From Desulfofustis glycolicus DSM 9705 (GTDB taxonomy: Bacteria; Desulfobacterota; Desulfobulbia; Desulfobulbales; Desulfocapsaceae): a stretch of 64,000 nucleotides of DNA. Every line of letters starts with the position of its first letter. Within the stretch, counting starts at the first letter, position 1. Positions 8,029 to 17,224 of the stretch are shown piece by piece. The translations under genes and the position numbers were made by a program. The stretch spans positions 56,755-120,754 of the forward strand of contig NZ_FQXS01000015.1 of the NCBI RefSeq assembly GCF_900130015.1. The letters run 5' to 3'. The notes beneath the pieces were generated by a model. It did no database searches, was not told the DNA's origin, and saw nothing but the letters and a program-made list of their open reading frames with translations.

Positions 8029-9405
8029 CTATTGGAACCGTGCGTCCTGCAATGGGCCTTCGATGTTGACATCTATCCAGTGTTGGTCCCACCATTCGAC
8101 GGGGGTCACGAAGATGCCGTTGACCAGCATTGAAAAGTGCAGGTGGTCGCCGCCGGCCATGCCGCTGGTGCCGGTTCGGCCGATGGGCGTCTCCGCCTCG
8201 ACGGTGTCGCCTTCGGAGACGTTGATTTGGCTGAGGTGCGAGTAGAGGCTGAACAGTCCCTGGCCGTGGTCAAGCAGCACCATATTGCCGTAAATGCCGA
8301 GATAATCGGCGTGAACGACGATGCCGGTGGCCGCCGCTCGGACCTCCGCCTGCCTGGTAGACGCAATGTCGATGCCGAGGTGGACCTGCTTATCGATGGC
8401 CTCCCCGTTATAAAAGTAGGTGCGATGGTCGGCATAGCCGGCGCGCGGGCTGCCCGGCATCCTGGCAAAATGACCCTGCCACAGTCGCTTACCCTGGGGG
8501 TTCTTGCAAAAACTTGAAATCATTTGATTGTTTTGTTTTCGAACGGTGGTATTGATGAAGAGATATTGCTCAAGCAGGCTGCCCGTCATTTCCGGATAGT
8601 AGCGTTGAAATTCCGGAATCTTGGTTTCCAGGAACCGATCATCGACGGTGATTCGGTCCTGCTTGAAGGAGACGGCTTTAAAGGTGGTGGAAAACGGCAG
8701 ACTTGCTTGATTGCCGGCCGGATCCTTCGCAACGATTTGGGCTCCGGAAATAGTCTCGGCATCGTAGGGCAAGGCGAAGAGCGCGACGTAGATATCGTCG
8801 CGGCCGTCGTTGGAGAGGAAGCCGGGATGGAAGCTATCGTTGATCAGAACGCCACTTGCGGCACTGCTATCGTCGACGCGATAGATGATGAGACCGGAAC
8901 CGCCTGGACTGACATAGCGGTCGCTGTAGAGGATGCCCATCTTCGGTGCGGTTGTATCGATGATCAGCTCGCGGGTGATGGTCACTGTGTTGCCACGGAA
9001 AAAACCGCGACAGGAGTAGTCGACGGCAGTCACGGTCAGCGTGGCGGGGCCGTCTGCAAATCCCTGCTGTGCCGGTTGGACGTCGATATCCACCTGCTTT
9101 TCGGCAACTCCGATCATTCCGGTGTAACCGAGGCGGGGATAGGAATCGCTGAGCAATTCTTTTTCCACCGCTCCCTGGCTGAGTGTTGCCCGGAGCCGGC
9201 GCAAACCGCTTTCATCGTCTTGAGCCCCGATACCGATCGTGCCTGAGGTACCGAGATATGAAGCGGGTGCCTTGATAGTGACTGTCGGCGAGCCGCCTTC
9301 AAAAAAAAGCAGGAAACCGGCAACCAGCGCTCCGCCGAAGATGAGCAGCAGGATGAGCAGCAGTGTTGCCGATGTCGATTTTCGTCTTGAGCTGAGCGTC
9401 GTCAT
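8029..9405 (-). CDS. Membrane-anchored M23 peptidase (peptidoglycan endopeptidase or LytM-type regulator)
   Basis: 458 residues. An N-terminal transmembrane anchor (about 13-35, LLLILLLIFGGALVAGFLLFF) is followed by Ig-like beta-rich segments (about 40-250) and a LytM/M23 domain (about 320-440). Zinc ligands are present: HLGID gives His and Asp, and GDHLHFSM gives the HxH pair, so the domain should be catalytically competent, cutting peptide cross-links in the periplasm (known for the family). It lies 23 bases after rng and 78 bases before the Lpt-type gene on the same strand, so envelope genes share a transcript with an RNase. Confidence 0.9.
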   Translation of the reverse strand: MTTLSSRRKSTSATLLLILLLIFGGALVAGFLLFFEGGSPTVTIKAPASYLGTSGTIGIGAQDDESGLRRLRATLSQGAVEKELLSDSYPRLGYTGMIGVAEKQVDIDVQPAQQGFADGPATLTVTAVDYSCRGFFRGNTVTITRELIIDTTAPKMGILYSDRYVSPGGSGLIIYRVDDSSAASGVLINDSFHPGFLSNDGRDDIYVALFALPYDAETISGAQIVAKDPAGNQASLPFSTTFKAVSFKQDRITVDDRFLETKIPEFQRYYPEMTGSLLEQYLFINTTVRKQNNQMISSFCKNPQGKRLWQGHFARMPGSPRAGYADHRTYFYNGEAIDKQVHLGIDIASTRQAEVRAAATGIVVHADYLGIYGNMVLLDHGQGLFSLYSHLSQINVSEGDTVEAETPIGRTGTSGMAGGDHLHFSMLVNGIFVTPVEWWDQHWIDVNIEGPLQDARFQ

Positions 9406-9429
9406 ATGATGTCCCCAGAAAGACAGCGA

Positions 9430-10956
9430 CTAGCGCTGCCAGATAATCTCGTATTTTTCGATATGCAGCTCTTTGGCCGGAGCAATTATCAGCCGCTTGC
9501 CGGTATCCGCCTCCAATTGGTTAACGGTCGGCTCCTCTTCTTTGAGCAGCATGTCGGCAATGCGCGGATGAACCCGCACGGTAACGGTGGAGCCGCCGGT
9601 ATGGCCGGAAGTCCTGCTGATTTTACGAAAGATTTCGTAACAGATGGTACGGCGCGACTTCAGGACGCCCTCGCCGCCGCAATAGTGACAGGGCTCGCAC
9701 ATCATCTGGTTGAGGTTTTCGCTGTGCCGTTTCCTGGTCATTTGCACCAGGCCGAATTCCGACAATTTAAGGATGTTGATGCGGCTCTTGTCTTTTTTTA
9801 CCGCTTCGCGGAAAAAATTGAACAATTCATCGCGATGGTGTTCGCCCTCCATGTCGATGAAATCGATGATGATGATGCCGCCGATATTGCGCAGGCGCAA
9901 CTGGTAGGCGATTTCCTTGGCCGCTTCCATATTGGTCTTGAAGATCGTTTCATGCAGGTCGTCCTTACCGACGAAGCGGCCGGTATTGACATCAATGACA
10001 GCGAGCGCCTCGGTATTTTCGATGATGATGTAACCGCCGGAACGGAGCCACACCTTCTTCTCCAGGGCCTTGCTGATCTCCGCATCGATGCCGTAGGCTT
10101 CAAACAGCGGCAGGTCGCCGCGGTACAGGGAAATCTTACTTTTCAGCTGGGGCGTGAAGGTGTTGACAAACTGCATCAATTTTTCATAGGACTTCTCGTT
10201 GTCGATAATCAGGTAATCGACATCGCTGGTAAACAGATCGCGGACCGAGCGCAGGGTGATGTCGAGGTCTTCGTAGAGCAGACCGGGAACGGTGGCCTTG
10301 GGCCGCTGGTCCTGAATCTCCTCCCAGAGCAGCATCAGGAATTCCATGTCCGCCTCGAGATCCTCGCGGGAGGCACGTTCGGCCACGGTTCGGGCGATAA
10401 AACCGACACTTTTCGGTCGCAGATCTTCGATCAACTCGCGCATGGCGGTGCGTGTCGGTTCGTCTTCGATTTTGCGGGAAATACCGATATGATCGGTCTG
10501 CGGAATAAAGACCAGATTGCGGCCGGGCAGGGTGATCTGACAGGTGAGCCGGGCGCCTTTGGTGCCGATTGGATCCTTGCTCACCTGGACTATGACTTCC
10601 TGTCCTTCCTTGAGCAGATCTTCGATGTTGTGGGTCGGGCTGTCGCGACGTTCGGAGCGGACCGGTTCGGCGACGTCGGGAAGTCCCGACGGTTCGAGTT
10701 CCGCGGTACGTTGTTCGAGCTCCGATTGCGGTATGAAGACATCGTCAACATAAAGGAATCCGGTTCGTTCAAGGCCGATATCGACGAAGGCTGCCTGCAT
10801 GCCGGGCAATACGCGAACAACCCGGCCGAGGTAGATATTGCCCATCAGGCCTTTTTCGGTCGGCCGCTGGAGGTGGAATTCGGTCAGATTGCCGTTTTCC
10901 ACGAGCGCGATTCTAACTTCGTATCTTCTTGAATTTATGAGGATTTCTGTCGTCAT
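9430..10956 (-). CDS. rng: Ribonuclease G/E family endoribonuclease
   Basis: 508 residues, near the length of RNase G and lacking the long C-terminal scaffold of RNase E. An S1 RNA-binding domain starts near residue 38 (GNIYLGRVVRVLPGMQAAFVD). The catalytic DNase I-like region has its metal-binding aspartates in LAVIDVNTGRF (about 315) and GIIIIDFIDM (about 355). The zinc-link region reads MCEPCHYCGGEG (about 415). RNase G processes 16S rRNA and decays mRNAs in the cytoplasm. It is the first gene of a minus-strand run that continues with the M23 peptidase. A same-length open frame on the opposite strand is an antisense shadow. Confidence 0.95.
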   Translation of the reverse strand: MTTEILINSRRYEVRIALVENGNLTEFHLQRPTEKGLMGNIYLGRVVRVLPGMQAAFVDIGLERTGFLYVDDVFIPQSELEQRTAELEPSGLPDVAEPVRSERRDSPTHNIEDLLKEGQEVIVQVSKDPIGTKGARLTCQITLPGRNLVFIPQTDHIGISRKIEDEPTRTAMRELIEDLRPKSVGFIARTVAERASREDLEADMEFLMLLWEEIQDQRPKATVPGLLYEDLDITLRSVRDLFTSDVDYLIIDNEKSYEKLMQFVNTFTPQLKSKISLYRGDLPLFEAYGIDAEISKALEKKVWLRSGGYIIIENTEALAVIDVNTGRFVGKDDLHETIFKTNMEAAKEIAYQLRLRNIGGIIIIDFIDMEGEHHRDELFNFFREAVKKDKSRINILKLSEFGLVQMTRKRHSENLNQMMCEPCHYCGGEGVLKSRRTICYEIFRKISRTSGHTGGSTVTVRVHPRIADMLLKEEEPTVNQLEADTGKRLIIAPAKELHIEKYEIIWQR

Positions 10957-11201
10957 TGATAGAGGCTGTCAACATCAGGTGAACCTGGAGGAGGAGACCA
11001 CTTCCAGCCGGGAGAGTGGGCTAACAGATTGCGTTCGGCAACGGTACGCTTCAACGGGTAGATCGTTGTTATGGGAACCTTATGGGTTTCCTTATGTCTA
11101 CCATGAGCAGTGGTTACCTGTTATATTCTGTAACAAAACGGTTACTATACAATATTTTGCAGAAGATGTGCACCTTCTCTTGCGCCTTGATTAAAAAAAG
11201 A

Positions 11202-12086
11202 ATGAAACAAAGCGACAGTGACAAGATTTCGGTCATCATCCCGACCTATAACCGCGCCGAGCTGCTCGTCGGAGCCGTTCGTTCGGTGTTGACACAGACC
11301 CTGGAGCCGGCGGAGATCCTGGTGATTGACGACGGTTCGACGGACGACTCCGAGGATCGGGTCGCCGCACTGGTGCGAGAAGGGGCGCGCTGCCTTCGTT
11401 ATCTGTGCCAACCCCATCGAGGACCGGCAGCGGCGCGTAATTTCGGTCTCGCCAATTGCTCTTTTGACATGCTGGCCTTTCTCGATTCCGATGATCGCTG
11501 GGAGCCGCGCAAGCTTGAGCTGCAGGCGCGGGCCATGCGGTCGTCCCCGAACACGTTGGTATCGCATACCCGGGAATCGTGGTATCGCCGTGGGCAGTTC
11601 CTCAACCAGAAGAAACGACATCGGCCGCCGCACGGCGCCATCTTCGAGCAGTGTTTGCCGCTCTGCTGTGTCGGCATGTCCACGGTGATGGCCCGCAGGG
11701 CGCTGTTCGAGCAGTTCGGTGTGTTCGACGAAACGCTCATTTGTTGCGAGGACTATGATTTCTGGTTGCGGGTGGCGGTCAGTCAGTCTTTTTTGCTGGT
11801 CGAACAGCCACTGACCATCAAACACGGTGGTCGGCCCGACCAGGTCTCGGTCAGATATCGGCAAGGTATGGACCGTTTTCGCATCCAGGCTCTGGCCAAA
11901 CAACTTGTAAATCCGCAGATGAGCACGTCTCAGCGGCTGCACCTCGGCCACGAATTAGTCAAAAAATGCAGAATTTACGGTCGGGGGTGCGGCAAACACG
12001 ATAAACCTGAAGAAGAACGCCATTACCTGAGACTTGCCGACTGGGGGGCAGCGTTGGCCGGATTGAGCGGACAGGAGGGAGTATGA
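11202..12086 (+). CDS. Family 2 glycosyltransferase
   Basis: 294 residues from the ATG at 11202; earlier in-frame starts add sequence without domain similarity. The GT-A fold is evident: ISVIIPTYNRAELL at the N-terminus, VLTQTLEPAEILVIDDGSTDDS, and the nucleotide/metal-binding FLDSDDRWEPRKLELQ (about residue 95). Such enzymes transfer a sugar from a nucleotide-sugar, often to lipopolysaccharide or exopolysaccharide; the acceptor is unknown. No membrane segment is visible. Its stop overlaps the ATG of the radical SAM gene (ATGA), and no other glycan genes are nearby. The 245-base gap before it, divergent from rng, shows only short imperfect inverted repeats. Confidence 0.88.
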   Translation: MKQSDSDKISVIIPTYNRAELLVGAVRSVLTQTLEPAEILVIDDGSTDDSEDRVAALVREGARCLRYLCQPHRGPAAARNFGLANCSFDMLAFLDSDDRWEPRKLELQARAMRSSPNTLVSHTRESWYRRGQFLNQKKRHRPPHGAIFEQCLPLCCVGMSTVMARRALFEQFGVFDETLICCEDYDFWLRVAVSQSFLLVEQPLTIKHGGRPDQVSVRYRQGMDRFRIQALAKQLVNPQMSTSQRLHLGHELVKKCRIYGRGCGKHDKPEEERHYLRLADWGAALAGLSGQEGV

Positions 12087-13204
12087 AGAGCAGTGCAAGC
12101 GGCGGCGACCCGAGCGTCTTTCTCCAACAGCTGGCCATCGAGCGCAGCGTTGCCGACCACCCGTATACCCGGGAAATTGCCGAACGAGCCGCACTGCCGG
12201 TGCGCATCGTCGGTGAGAAAGAATTGGCAACGCTTATCGCCGGCGACTATCCTGATAATCTGCAGGCCGGCAAGCGAACCCTGTTGCTCTGTCGAAATCC
12301 CACCACTTTTCTTAAACCCTGCCCGTCGACCAGAGAGTATCGCTGCTGCAGCTACCAGGTGATCAACATCGGTACCGGCTGCCCGATGGATTGCGTCTAT
12401 TGCATCCTGCAGGCCTATCTCAACACACCGTATCTGACGTTCTTCGTCAATACCGAAGACCTGCTGGCAGAACTTGCCGCGACCTGCGCTCTGGTCGATC
12501 GATCCGTGCTGCGCATCGGCACCGGTGAGTTTACCGATTCGATGGCCTTGGACCGGATTACCGGCTTGAGCCGGCGGCTCGTTTCTTTTTTTGCCGGCCA
12601 GAACCGTGTTGTTCTTGAATTGAAGAGTAAAGCGGCGTATGTCGATTACCTGGCAGATTGTGATCATAATGGCAGGACCATTATGGCCTGGTCGTTGAAC
12701 GCCCCGGCCATCGCCGTCCGTGAAGAGCTGCGAACCGCCTCCCTTGATGAACGATTACGGGCTGCCGCGCGCTGCGCCTCCTGGGGCTATCCGCTGGCCT
12801 TTCATTTCGATCCGATTATCGATCATCCCGGCTGGCGACAGGGGTACCGGCAGGTTATCGATGATCTGTTTGCGGCGGTGCCGGCCGCGGCGATCAAGTG
12901 GATTTCTCTCGGCGCCTTCCGGTTTATCCCGAAACTGAAACAGATCGGCATCAGCCGTTTTCCCAGGTCAGAGATTTATCACCACGAGTTCGTTCCGGGA
13001 CTCGACGGCAAGCAACGTTACTTCCGGACGCTCAGAGTGGAGATGTACCAGGAAATATACGCCCACCTTCAGCGTTATTGTGACCCGCGAACTTGCATCT
13101 ATTTCTGTATGGAAAGCGATGAAATCTGGCGTGCCGTGATGGGCTTTTGCCCGGCCGAACGGGGCGGTTTGCCGGCCATGCTCGACCGAACGATTGACCG
13201 GTAG
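12083..13204 (+). CDS. Spore photoproduct lyase-like radical SAM protein
   Basis: 373 residues. Cys100, Cys104 and Cys107 in GTGCPMDCVYCILQ form the CxxxCxxC motif that binds the [4Fe-4S] cluster and S-adenosylmethionine. The flanking INIGTGC and QAYLNTPYLTFFVN are typical of the SPL family, as are the later LRIGTGEFTDSMALD and VLELKSKAAYVDYL. Spore photoproduct lyase repairs UV-induced thymine dimers in Firmicutes spores; Desulfobacterota carry relatives of unproven function (known). AGGAGGGAG precedes the ATG, which overlaps the glycosyltransferase stop. A DNA-repair role is possible but not shown. Confidence 0.85.
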   Translation: MKSSASGGDPSVFLQQLAIERSVADHPYTREIAERAALPVRIVGEKELATLIAGDYPDNLQAGKRTLLLCRNPTTFLKPCPSTREYRCCSYQVINIGTGCPMDCVYCILQAYLNTPYLTFFVNTEDLLAELAATCALVDRSVLRIGTGEFTDSMALDRITGLSRRLVSFFAGQNRVVLELKSKAAYVDYLADCDHNGRTIMAWSLNAPAIAVREELRTASLDERLRAAARCASWGYPLAFHFDPIIDHPGWRQGYRQVIDDLFAAVPAAAIKWISLGAFRFIPKLKQIGISRFPRSEIYHHEFVPGLDGKQRYFRTLRVEMYQEIYAHLQRYCDPRTCIYFCMESDEIWRAVMGFCPAERGGLPAMLDRTIDR

Positions 13205-13334
13205 CCGAGAACAGCAAGGCGCTGCCCGACGTCCGCGGTCGTTTGCTGCCCGACAAGAATGATCTTGTTCTTTCCGTCAACTATCGTATAGTTTGCAGGC
13301 ACAAACGACCACGACCACCAAAGGAGGAGGATTA

Positions 13335-13763
13335 ATGATTAACAAGGCGATAATTATAGGTAATCTTGGCGCTGACCCGGAAATGAGATTTACTCAGAGC
13401 GGTGCCCCGGTCGCCACCTTCAACGTTGCCACAACCGAGCGCTGGAAAGATCAAAGTGGTGCCCAGCAGGAATCGACGGAATGGCACCGAATTGTTGCCT
13501 GGCGGAAACTTGCTGAAATATGTGGCGAGTATCTGCACAAAGGCTCCAAGGTGTACATCGAAGGGAAAATCCAGACCAGAAAATGGCAGGACCAGAACGG
13601 CAATGACCGCTGGACCACCGAAATCGTCGCCCGTGAGATGAAGATGCTCGACCGACGCGAAGGCGGCGGGGACAGCTACGGCGGTGGCGGTGGCAGCCAG
13701 GAGCAGAACTATCCGGAGCCATCACCCGGTTACGGCGGCATGGGAGAGGACGTTCCCTTTTAA
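13335..13763 (+). CDS. ssb: Single-stranded DNA-binding protein
   Basis: 142 residues from the ATG at 13335, which directly follows AAGGAGGAGG; an upstream in-frame ATG at 13293 lacks this. An OB-fold spans about residues 1-105 ([16 protein letters not shown], then [15 protein letters not shown], then [15 protein letters not shown]). A glycine-rich linker follows, and the tail GMGEDVPF is the acidic tip through which SSB recruits replication and repair proteins. Length and layout are standard. Confidence 0.97.
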   Translation: MINKAIIIGNLGADPEMRFTQSGAPVATFNVATTERWKDQSGAQQESTEWHRIVAWRKLAEICGEYLHKGSKVYIEGKIQTRKWQDQNGNDRWTTEIVAREMKMLDRREGGGDSYGGGGGSQEQNYPEPSPGYGGMGEDVPF

Positions 13764-13991
13764 GGCGCTGTGGTGATACCGCTTTGCGGGATCCGGAGGT
13801 CGGCGGATTGATGGCGGCATCCACGTTGGCATCGGTTACCGTTAAAAAAACGGGTGAAAGGAAGGCGCGGAAGCCGGGGAAAATGTCGAGGACGCTTGAC
13901 TGGCGGGTCGTCCGTCCCTATTGTGGTGCCATCAAGAGAGTCGGACATATCGTCCGATTGAGCCAATGTTGCCATGTGATCAACCTGCCGT

Positions 13992-14930
13992 ATGGACTAT
14001 TATGAAACCCTCGGTGTGCCGAAATCGGCAACCGCCGAACAAATCAAAAAAACGTATCGAAAACTTGCTCTGAAGTACCATCCCGACAAGAACAACGGGA
14101 ACAAGGACTCGGAAAATAAATTCAAGCAAATCAGCGAAGCGTACGCGGTCCTTTCCGACACCGAGAAGCGCCGGCAATACGATACATACGGGTCCGCCGG
14201 CTTCCATCAGCGTTACACGCAAGAGGATATTTTTCGAAACTTCGACATCAACGATATCCTCCGGCAATTCGGTTTCGGCTCCCAGAGTTTTAATCAAAGC
14301 AGCTTTCGTGCAGGCAACGGTGGCCCGTCTTCTGGTTTCAATTCCTTTTTCGCTGGCGGCTTCTCCGGTCAAGGCGGCGGCTGTGGCGGCGGCTGCGGTC
14401 AACCGGTCAAGGGTCCGGATATTACTTATCAACTCGTTGTCAGCCTGGAAGACGTGCTCAACGGTGCGGAAAAGCAGATAACGCTGCGCACTAATGGCCG
14501 GTCGGAAAACGTTTCGGTCAAGGTTCCCCGTGGTATCGAGGAAGGCAAGAAACTGCGATTGAAGGGTAAGGGCGGCCCGAGCCCGACGGGAGGAGCAGCG
14601 GGGGATCTGTATCTGAAGATTCAGATGGAACCCCATGCCAGTTACGAGCGCAACGGCGACGACCTGATCTACTATAAAAAAATACCCTACAGTCACGCCT
14701 GTCTCGGGGCCAGTATCGAGGTGGAAAGTCTCGATGGCAAAACGTTCAAGATTACCGTTCCGTGCGGAACCAACGGAGATGCGCGTCTGCGGATAAAAGG
14801 GCAGGGGCTGCCGAGTGGGCCGATCGGCGAGCGCGGTGATCTCTATGTCAAAGTCGGCGTCGAGGTGCCCAAAGAGTTGACCGAAGAACAGCGGGTAACC
14901 ATCGAATCTTTAAAAGAGATGGGACTGTAG
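13992..14930 (+). CDS. DnaJ-family co-chaperone without zinc finger (CbpA-like)
   Basis: 312 residues. The J-domain occupies 1-65: [19 protein letters not shown], the essential HPD in KYHPDKN, and [18 protein letters not shown] Gly/Phe-rich linker follows (about 75-140). Instead of the four CxxCxGxG repeats of DnaJ there is only [11 protein letters not shown]. The C-terminal substrate-binding domains run from about 145 to 305 ([32 protein letters not shown]). It should stimulate an Hsp70 ATPase and hold clients. It stands alone; no dnaK or grpE is in the window. Confidence 0.9.
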   Translation: MDYYETLGVPKSATAEQIKKTYRKLALKYHPDKNNGNKDSENKFKQISEAYAVLSDTEKRRQYDTYGSAGFHQRYTQEDIFRNFDINDILRQFGFGSQSFNQSSFRAGNGGPSSGFNSFFAGGFSGQGGGCGGGCGQPVKGPDITYQLVVSLEDVLNGAEKQITLRTNGRSENVSVKVPRGIEEGKKLRLKGKGGPSPTGGAAGDLYLKIQMEPHASYERNGDDLIYYKKIPYSHACLGASIEVESLDGKTFKITVPCGTNGDARLRIKGQGLPSGPIGERGDLYVKVGVEVPKELTEEQRVTIESLKEMGL

Positions 14931-14944
14931 TTGTAATCTATGGG

Positions 14945-14964
14945 ACGAACGTCCCGTTCGTTTT
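14945..14964 (+). terminator. Short hairpin after the dnaJ-like gene
   Basis: Fifteen bases after the stop, ACGAACG pairs with CGTTCGT across a three-base loop, followed by TTTT. The run of T is short, so this is a weak terminator candidate. An overlapping alternative hairpin, GGGACG with CGTCCC, uses some of the same bases. Confidence 0.45.
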
Positions 14965-14967
14965 CAT

Positions 14968-15030
14968 TCGGGCTTGATTTTCCGGTCTGCCGGGCCACCG
15001 CGAGGAAGCTTGCGGGGCAGCCAACCAGTC
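14968..15030 (+). repeat. Interspersed repeat, copy 1 (most diverged)
   Basis: The segment begins gggcttgattttccgg and contains gccgggcc and gcgagg. It aligns without gaps for about 45 bases with copy 2, many differences being single transitions. Beyond that a small gap is needed. Confidence 0.5.
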
Positions 15031-15226
15031 CGCGAGAACGATTACCTATATCCCCCCATGTCGGAACCTCACAACGAACAATGAAAATCGGCTCATATTC
15101 GGAAGGGCTGGTCAGTTCTGTCTCCGGCTGCTGCGCTGAAGCCTGATCGGCTGGCCTACGAGGCCGGCAGACAGGCCATCCGTGGCCTGACCGCCGGCTG
15201 CGGACGTCCTGTTCGCAGCCCTCCGG

Positions 15227-15290
15227 GCCTGATTCTGCGGCCCGCCGGGCCTCTGCGATGTAGCCTCCGGCAGAACCGACAAGCCCGGGG
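15227..15290 (+). repeat. Interspersed repeat, copy 2
   Basis: It contains gattctgcgg, cccgccgggcc, gcgatgtagcct and ccggcagaaccg. It aligns without gaps for about 60 bases with copy 3 near 17452-17511, with roughly five in six positions identical by eye. Confidence 0.65.
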
Positions 15291-15380
15291 AACTGATCTG
15301 CATATGAAAACATCCGCCTACGTGTGGCGTAGGGCAAGTGGTTGGTAGATCGGAAAACCAGATACCTCCTTCCCTCTTTG

Positions 15381-15926
15381 TTAATAGCGGCTGTCGGCGT
15401 AGGCCAGCCAACCGCCGGCGGCGATTAGTTCCCTGTCGAACTCGTTGAGTGTGAACGGGAACGTTCGGAGGTCGCTGCCGGATCCCTGCTGCCCATTGGG
15501 GCCGATTTCAACCACGCTCCGGGACAGATCGACCTGGACGGCCAACGGAGCGGGCAGAGCGAAGATGTCGGCTATCGCCGCCGCGTCCAGCTCAATGGCC
15601 AGAATGCCGCAATTGAACATGTTTTGCCGAAAGATCCGGGCAAAACTCTCGGCGATGACGACCGAGATATCATTTACCTCAAGTACCCAGACCGCATGCT
15701 CGCGGGAGGAACCGCAGCCGAAATTTTTACGGCTGATAAGGACAGTCGCCTGCTGCAGCTCCGGAGTGTTCCTGTCGAATTTTTTGCCGTCGATGAGCAG
15801 ATCCTCGAGTAAATGAGGCTGCAGCGCAGTTTTCGAGCTTTCAGTAAGATATCGTGCCGGAATAATTTCGTCGGTATTGATATTGTCGCGATCGAGACGA
15901 AACGCCGGTCCGCCAAAACGAGTCAT
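15381..15926 (-). CDS. leuD: 3-isopropylmalate dehydratase small subunit (or related hydro-lyase)
   Basis: 181 residues, the aconitase swivel domain as a separate subunit. Family marks are the N-terminal DNINTDEIIPARYL, the active-site loop NFGCGSSREHAVW (about residue 70), and AESFARIFRQNMFNCG. With LeuC it isomerises 2-isopropylmalate to 3-isopropylmalate in leucine synthesis. The start overlaps the leuC stop by four bases. Close relatives act on homoaconitate or citramalate-derived acids, so the substrate is inferred. leuA and leuB are not in the window. Confidence 0.88.
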   Translation of the reverse strand: MTRFGGPAFRLDRDNINTDEIIPARYLTESSKTALQPHLLEDLLIDGKKFDRNTPELQQATVLISRKNFGCGSSREHAVWVLEVNDISVVIAESFARIFRQNMFNCGILAIELDAAAIADIFALPAPLAVQVDLSRSVVEIGPNGQQGSGSDLRTFPFTLNEFDRELIAAGGWLAYADSRY

Positions 15927-17224
15927 CGTGTCACCTCAGAAGAAAGATAGGGGCGCGGGTCGACAATGCTGCCGGCTACCGCGGTTGCGGCCGCGGTCAG
16001 CGGGCTCATCAGGTGGACCATGCCGCCTTTACCCATACGGCCGTTGAAGTTGCGATTGGTGGTCGAGGCGCAGACTTCTCCTTCGGCCAGCACACCGGCG
16101 CTCATTCCCAGGCAGGCGCCGCAACTCGGGTTCATCACGCAAAAACCGCTGTCGAGAAAGATCGCCAACAGGCCTTCATCCAGCGCTTGCCGGTAGATAT
16201 CTGTCGTGGCCGGCACGACGATGCCGCGCAGCTTTTCGGCGATGTGCCTCCCCTTGAGAATGGCGGCGGCATCCCGCAGATCCTCGATCCTGCCGTTGGT
16301 ACAGGAGCCGATATAAACCTGATCGACGACCGTTTCGTGAAAAGCCGCCGCGGTTTTTACCTGGTCGGGTCTAAAACCGAAGGTGACCTGTGGTTCAAGA
16401 TCGCTGACATCGATGTCGATGACGGACTCATAGACGGCGTCACTGTCGGAGTGCCAGCGACTAAACTCGGCGACTGCGTCGTCGAGGCCGCCGTACTGAT
16501 CGGCAATGAACGGCCAGAGAAATTGTGCCGTGATTCGGTCGGGCTGACAGATACCGCAGGTGGCACCGGCCTCGATGGCCATGTTGCACAAGGTCATCCT
16601 GGACGACATGGACATGGCCTCGACGACGGGTCCGGTAAATTCGATTATCCGGTCCGTGGCTCCGTTGACACTCAGTCGGCCAATCACCGCGAGTATTACG
16701 TCCTTGGCGACGACGCCCGGCGTCAACGTTCCGGTGAGGTTAATTTTTATGCTCTGCGGCCGGCGAAAGGAGCAAACGCCTTTGTAGATGCCGACCTCGA
16801 GATCGGTGGTGCCGACACCGGCGGCAAAGGCACCAAAGGCACCGTGGGTGCAGGTATGTGAGTCGCCCATGATGACGGTGTTGCCGGGTCTGATGAAGCC
16901 TTTCTCCGGAAAAATTGCATGACAGACACCGTTGGCGCCGATATCAAAGAAGTCTTTGATCCGGTGGCGTCGGGCCCAGTCGCGCAGGATCTTGGCCTGC
17001 AGCGCGGTGTTGCTGTCTTTCGGGGGAGAGACGTGATCGATGACCGCCTTGATGCGATCGGGATTAAAGACCTGGTCCTTGCCCTTGTCGATCAGGTCCA
17101 TGATGGCGATCGGAGTGGTAATCTCGTGACAGAGGACAACGTCAAGGTCGAGGACCATGGAATCTTCGCTGAGCTGATCGCGAAGATGGGCAGCGAAGAT
17201 CTTTTCGGTGATTGTTTTTCCCAT
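15923..17224 (-). CDS. leuC: 3-isopropylmalate dehydratase large subunit, archaeal/type 2 form
   Basis: 433 residues, the short LeuC/HacA form. It carries the aconitase-type [4Fe-4S] ligands: one cysteine in YIGSCTNGRIEDL (about residue 300) and two in NPSCGACLGM (about 360). GDSHTCTHGAFGAFAAGVGTTD and MTLCNMAIEAGATCGI are also typical. It forms a heterodimer with the leuD product. GGAG lies about seven bases before the ATG. LeuC is the better guess than homoaconitase because no lysine or coenzyme B pathway genes are near, but the sequence alone does not settle it. Confidence 0.88.
   Translation of the reverse strand: MGKTITEKIFAAHLRDQLSEDSMVLDLDVVLCHEITTPIAIMDLIDKGKDQVFNPDRIKAVIDHVSPPKDSNTALQAKILRDWARRHRIKDFFDIGANGVCHAIFPEKGFIRPGNTVIMGDSHTCTHGAFGAFAAGVGTTDLEVGIYKGVCSFRRPQSIKINLTGTLTPGVVAKDVILAVIGRLSVNGATDRIIEFTGPVVEAMSMSSRMTLCNMAIEAGATCGICQPDRITAQFLWPFIADQYGGLDDAVAEFSRWHSDSDAVYESVIDIDVSDLEPQVTFGFRPDQVKTAAAFHETVVDQVYIGSCTNGRIEDLRDAAAILKGRHIAEKLRGIVVPATTDIYRQALDEGLLAIFLDSGFCVMNPSCGACLGMSAGVLAEGEVCASTTNRNFNGRMGKGGMVHLMSPLTAAATAVAGSIVDPRPYLSSEVTR

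Larger units (their letters stand above)
14931..15380. other. 450-base gene-free stretch between convergent genes, carrying two copies of an interspersed repeat
   Basis: No convincing gene lies between the dnaJ-like gene and leuD, which converge. The stretch holds the hairpin at 14945-14964 and two diverged copies of a GC-rich repeat (about 14968-15030 and 15227-15290). The open frames here translate the repeat itself: the minus-strand products GLVGCPASFLAVARQ and GLVGSAGGYIAEARR come from its two copies. No RNA family was recognised. Confidence 0.6.

Noticed and set aside
9406..10932. Open frame of 508 codons on the plus strand opposite rng
   Set aside because: It mirrors the codon pattern of rng, whose product has clear S1, catalytic and zinc-link motifs. 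The plus-strand product has no family features.
13784..14005. Possible 73-residue protein between ssb and the dnaJ-like gene
   Set aside because: No ribosome site and a basic, featureless product; it runs into the dnaJ-like start.
14843..15337. Possible 164-residue minus-strand protein
   Set aside because: Its sequence is explained by repeat copies 1 and 2 and by the antisense of the dnaJ-like 3' end.
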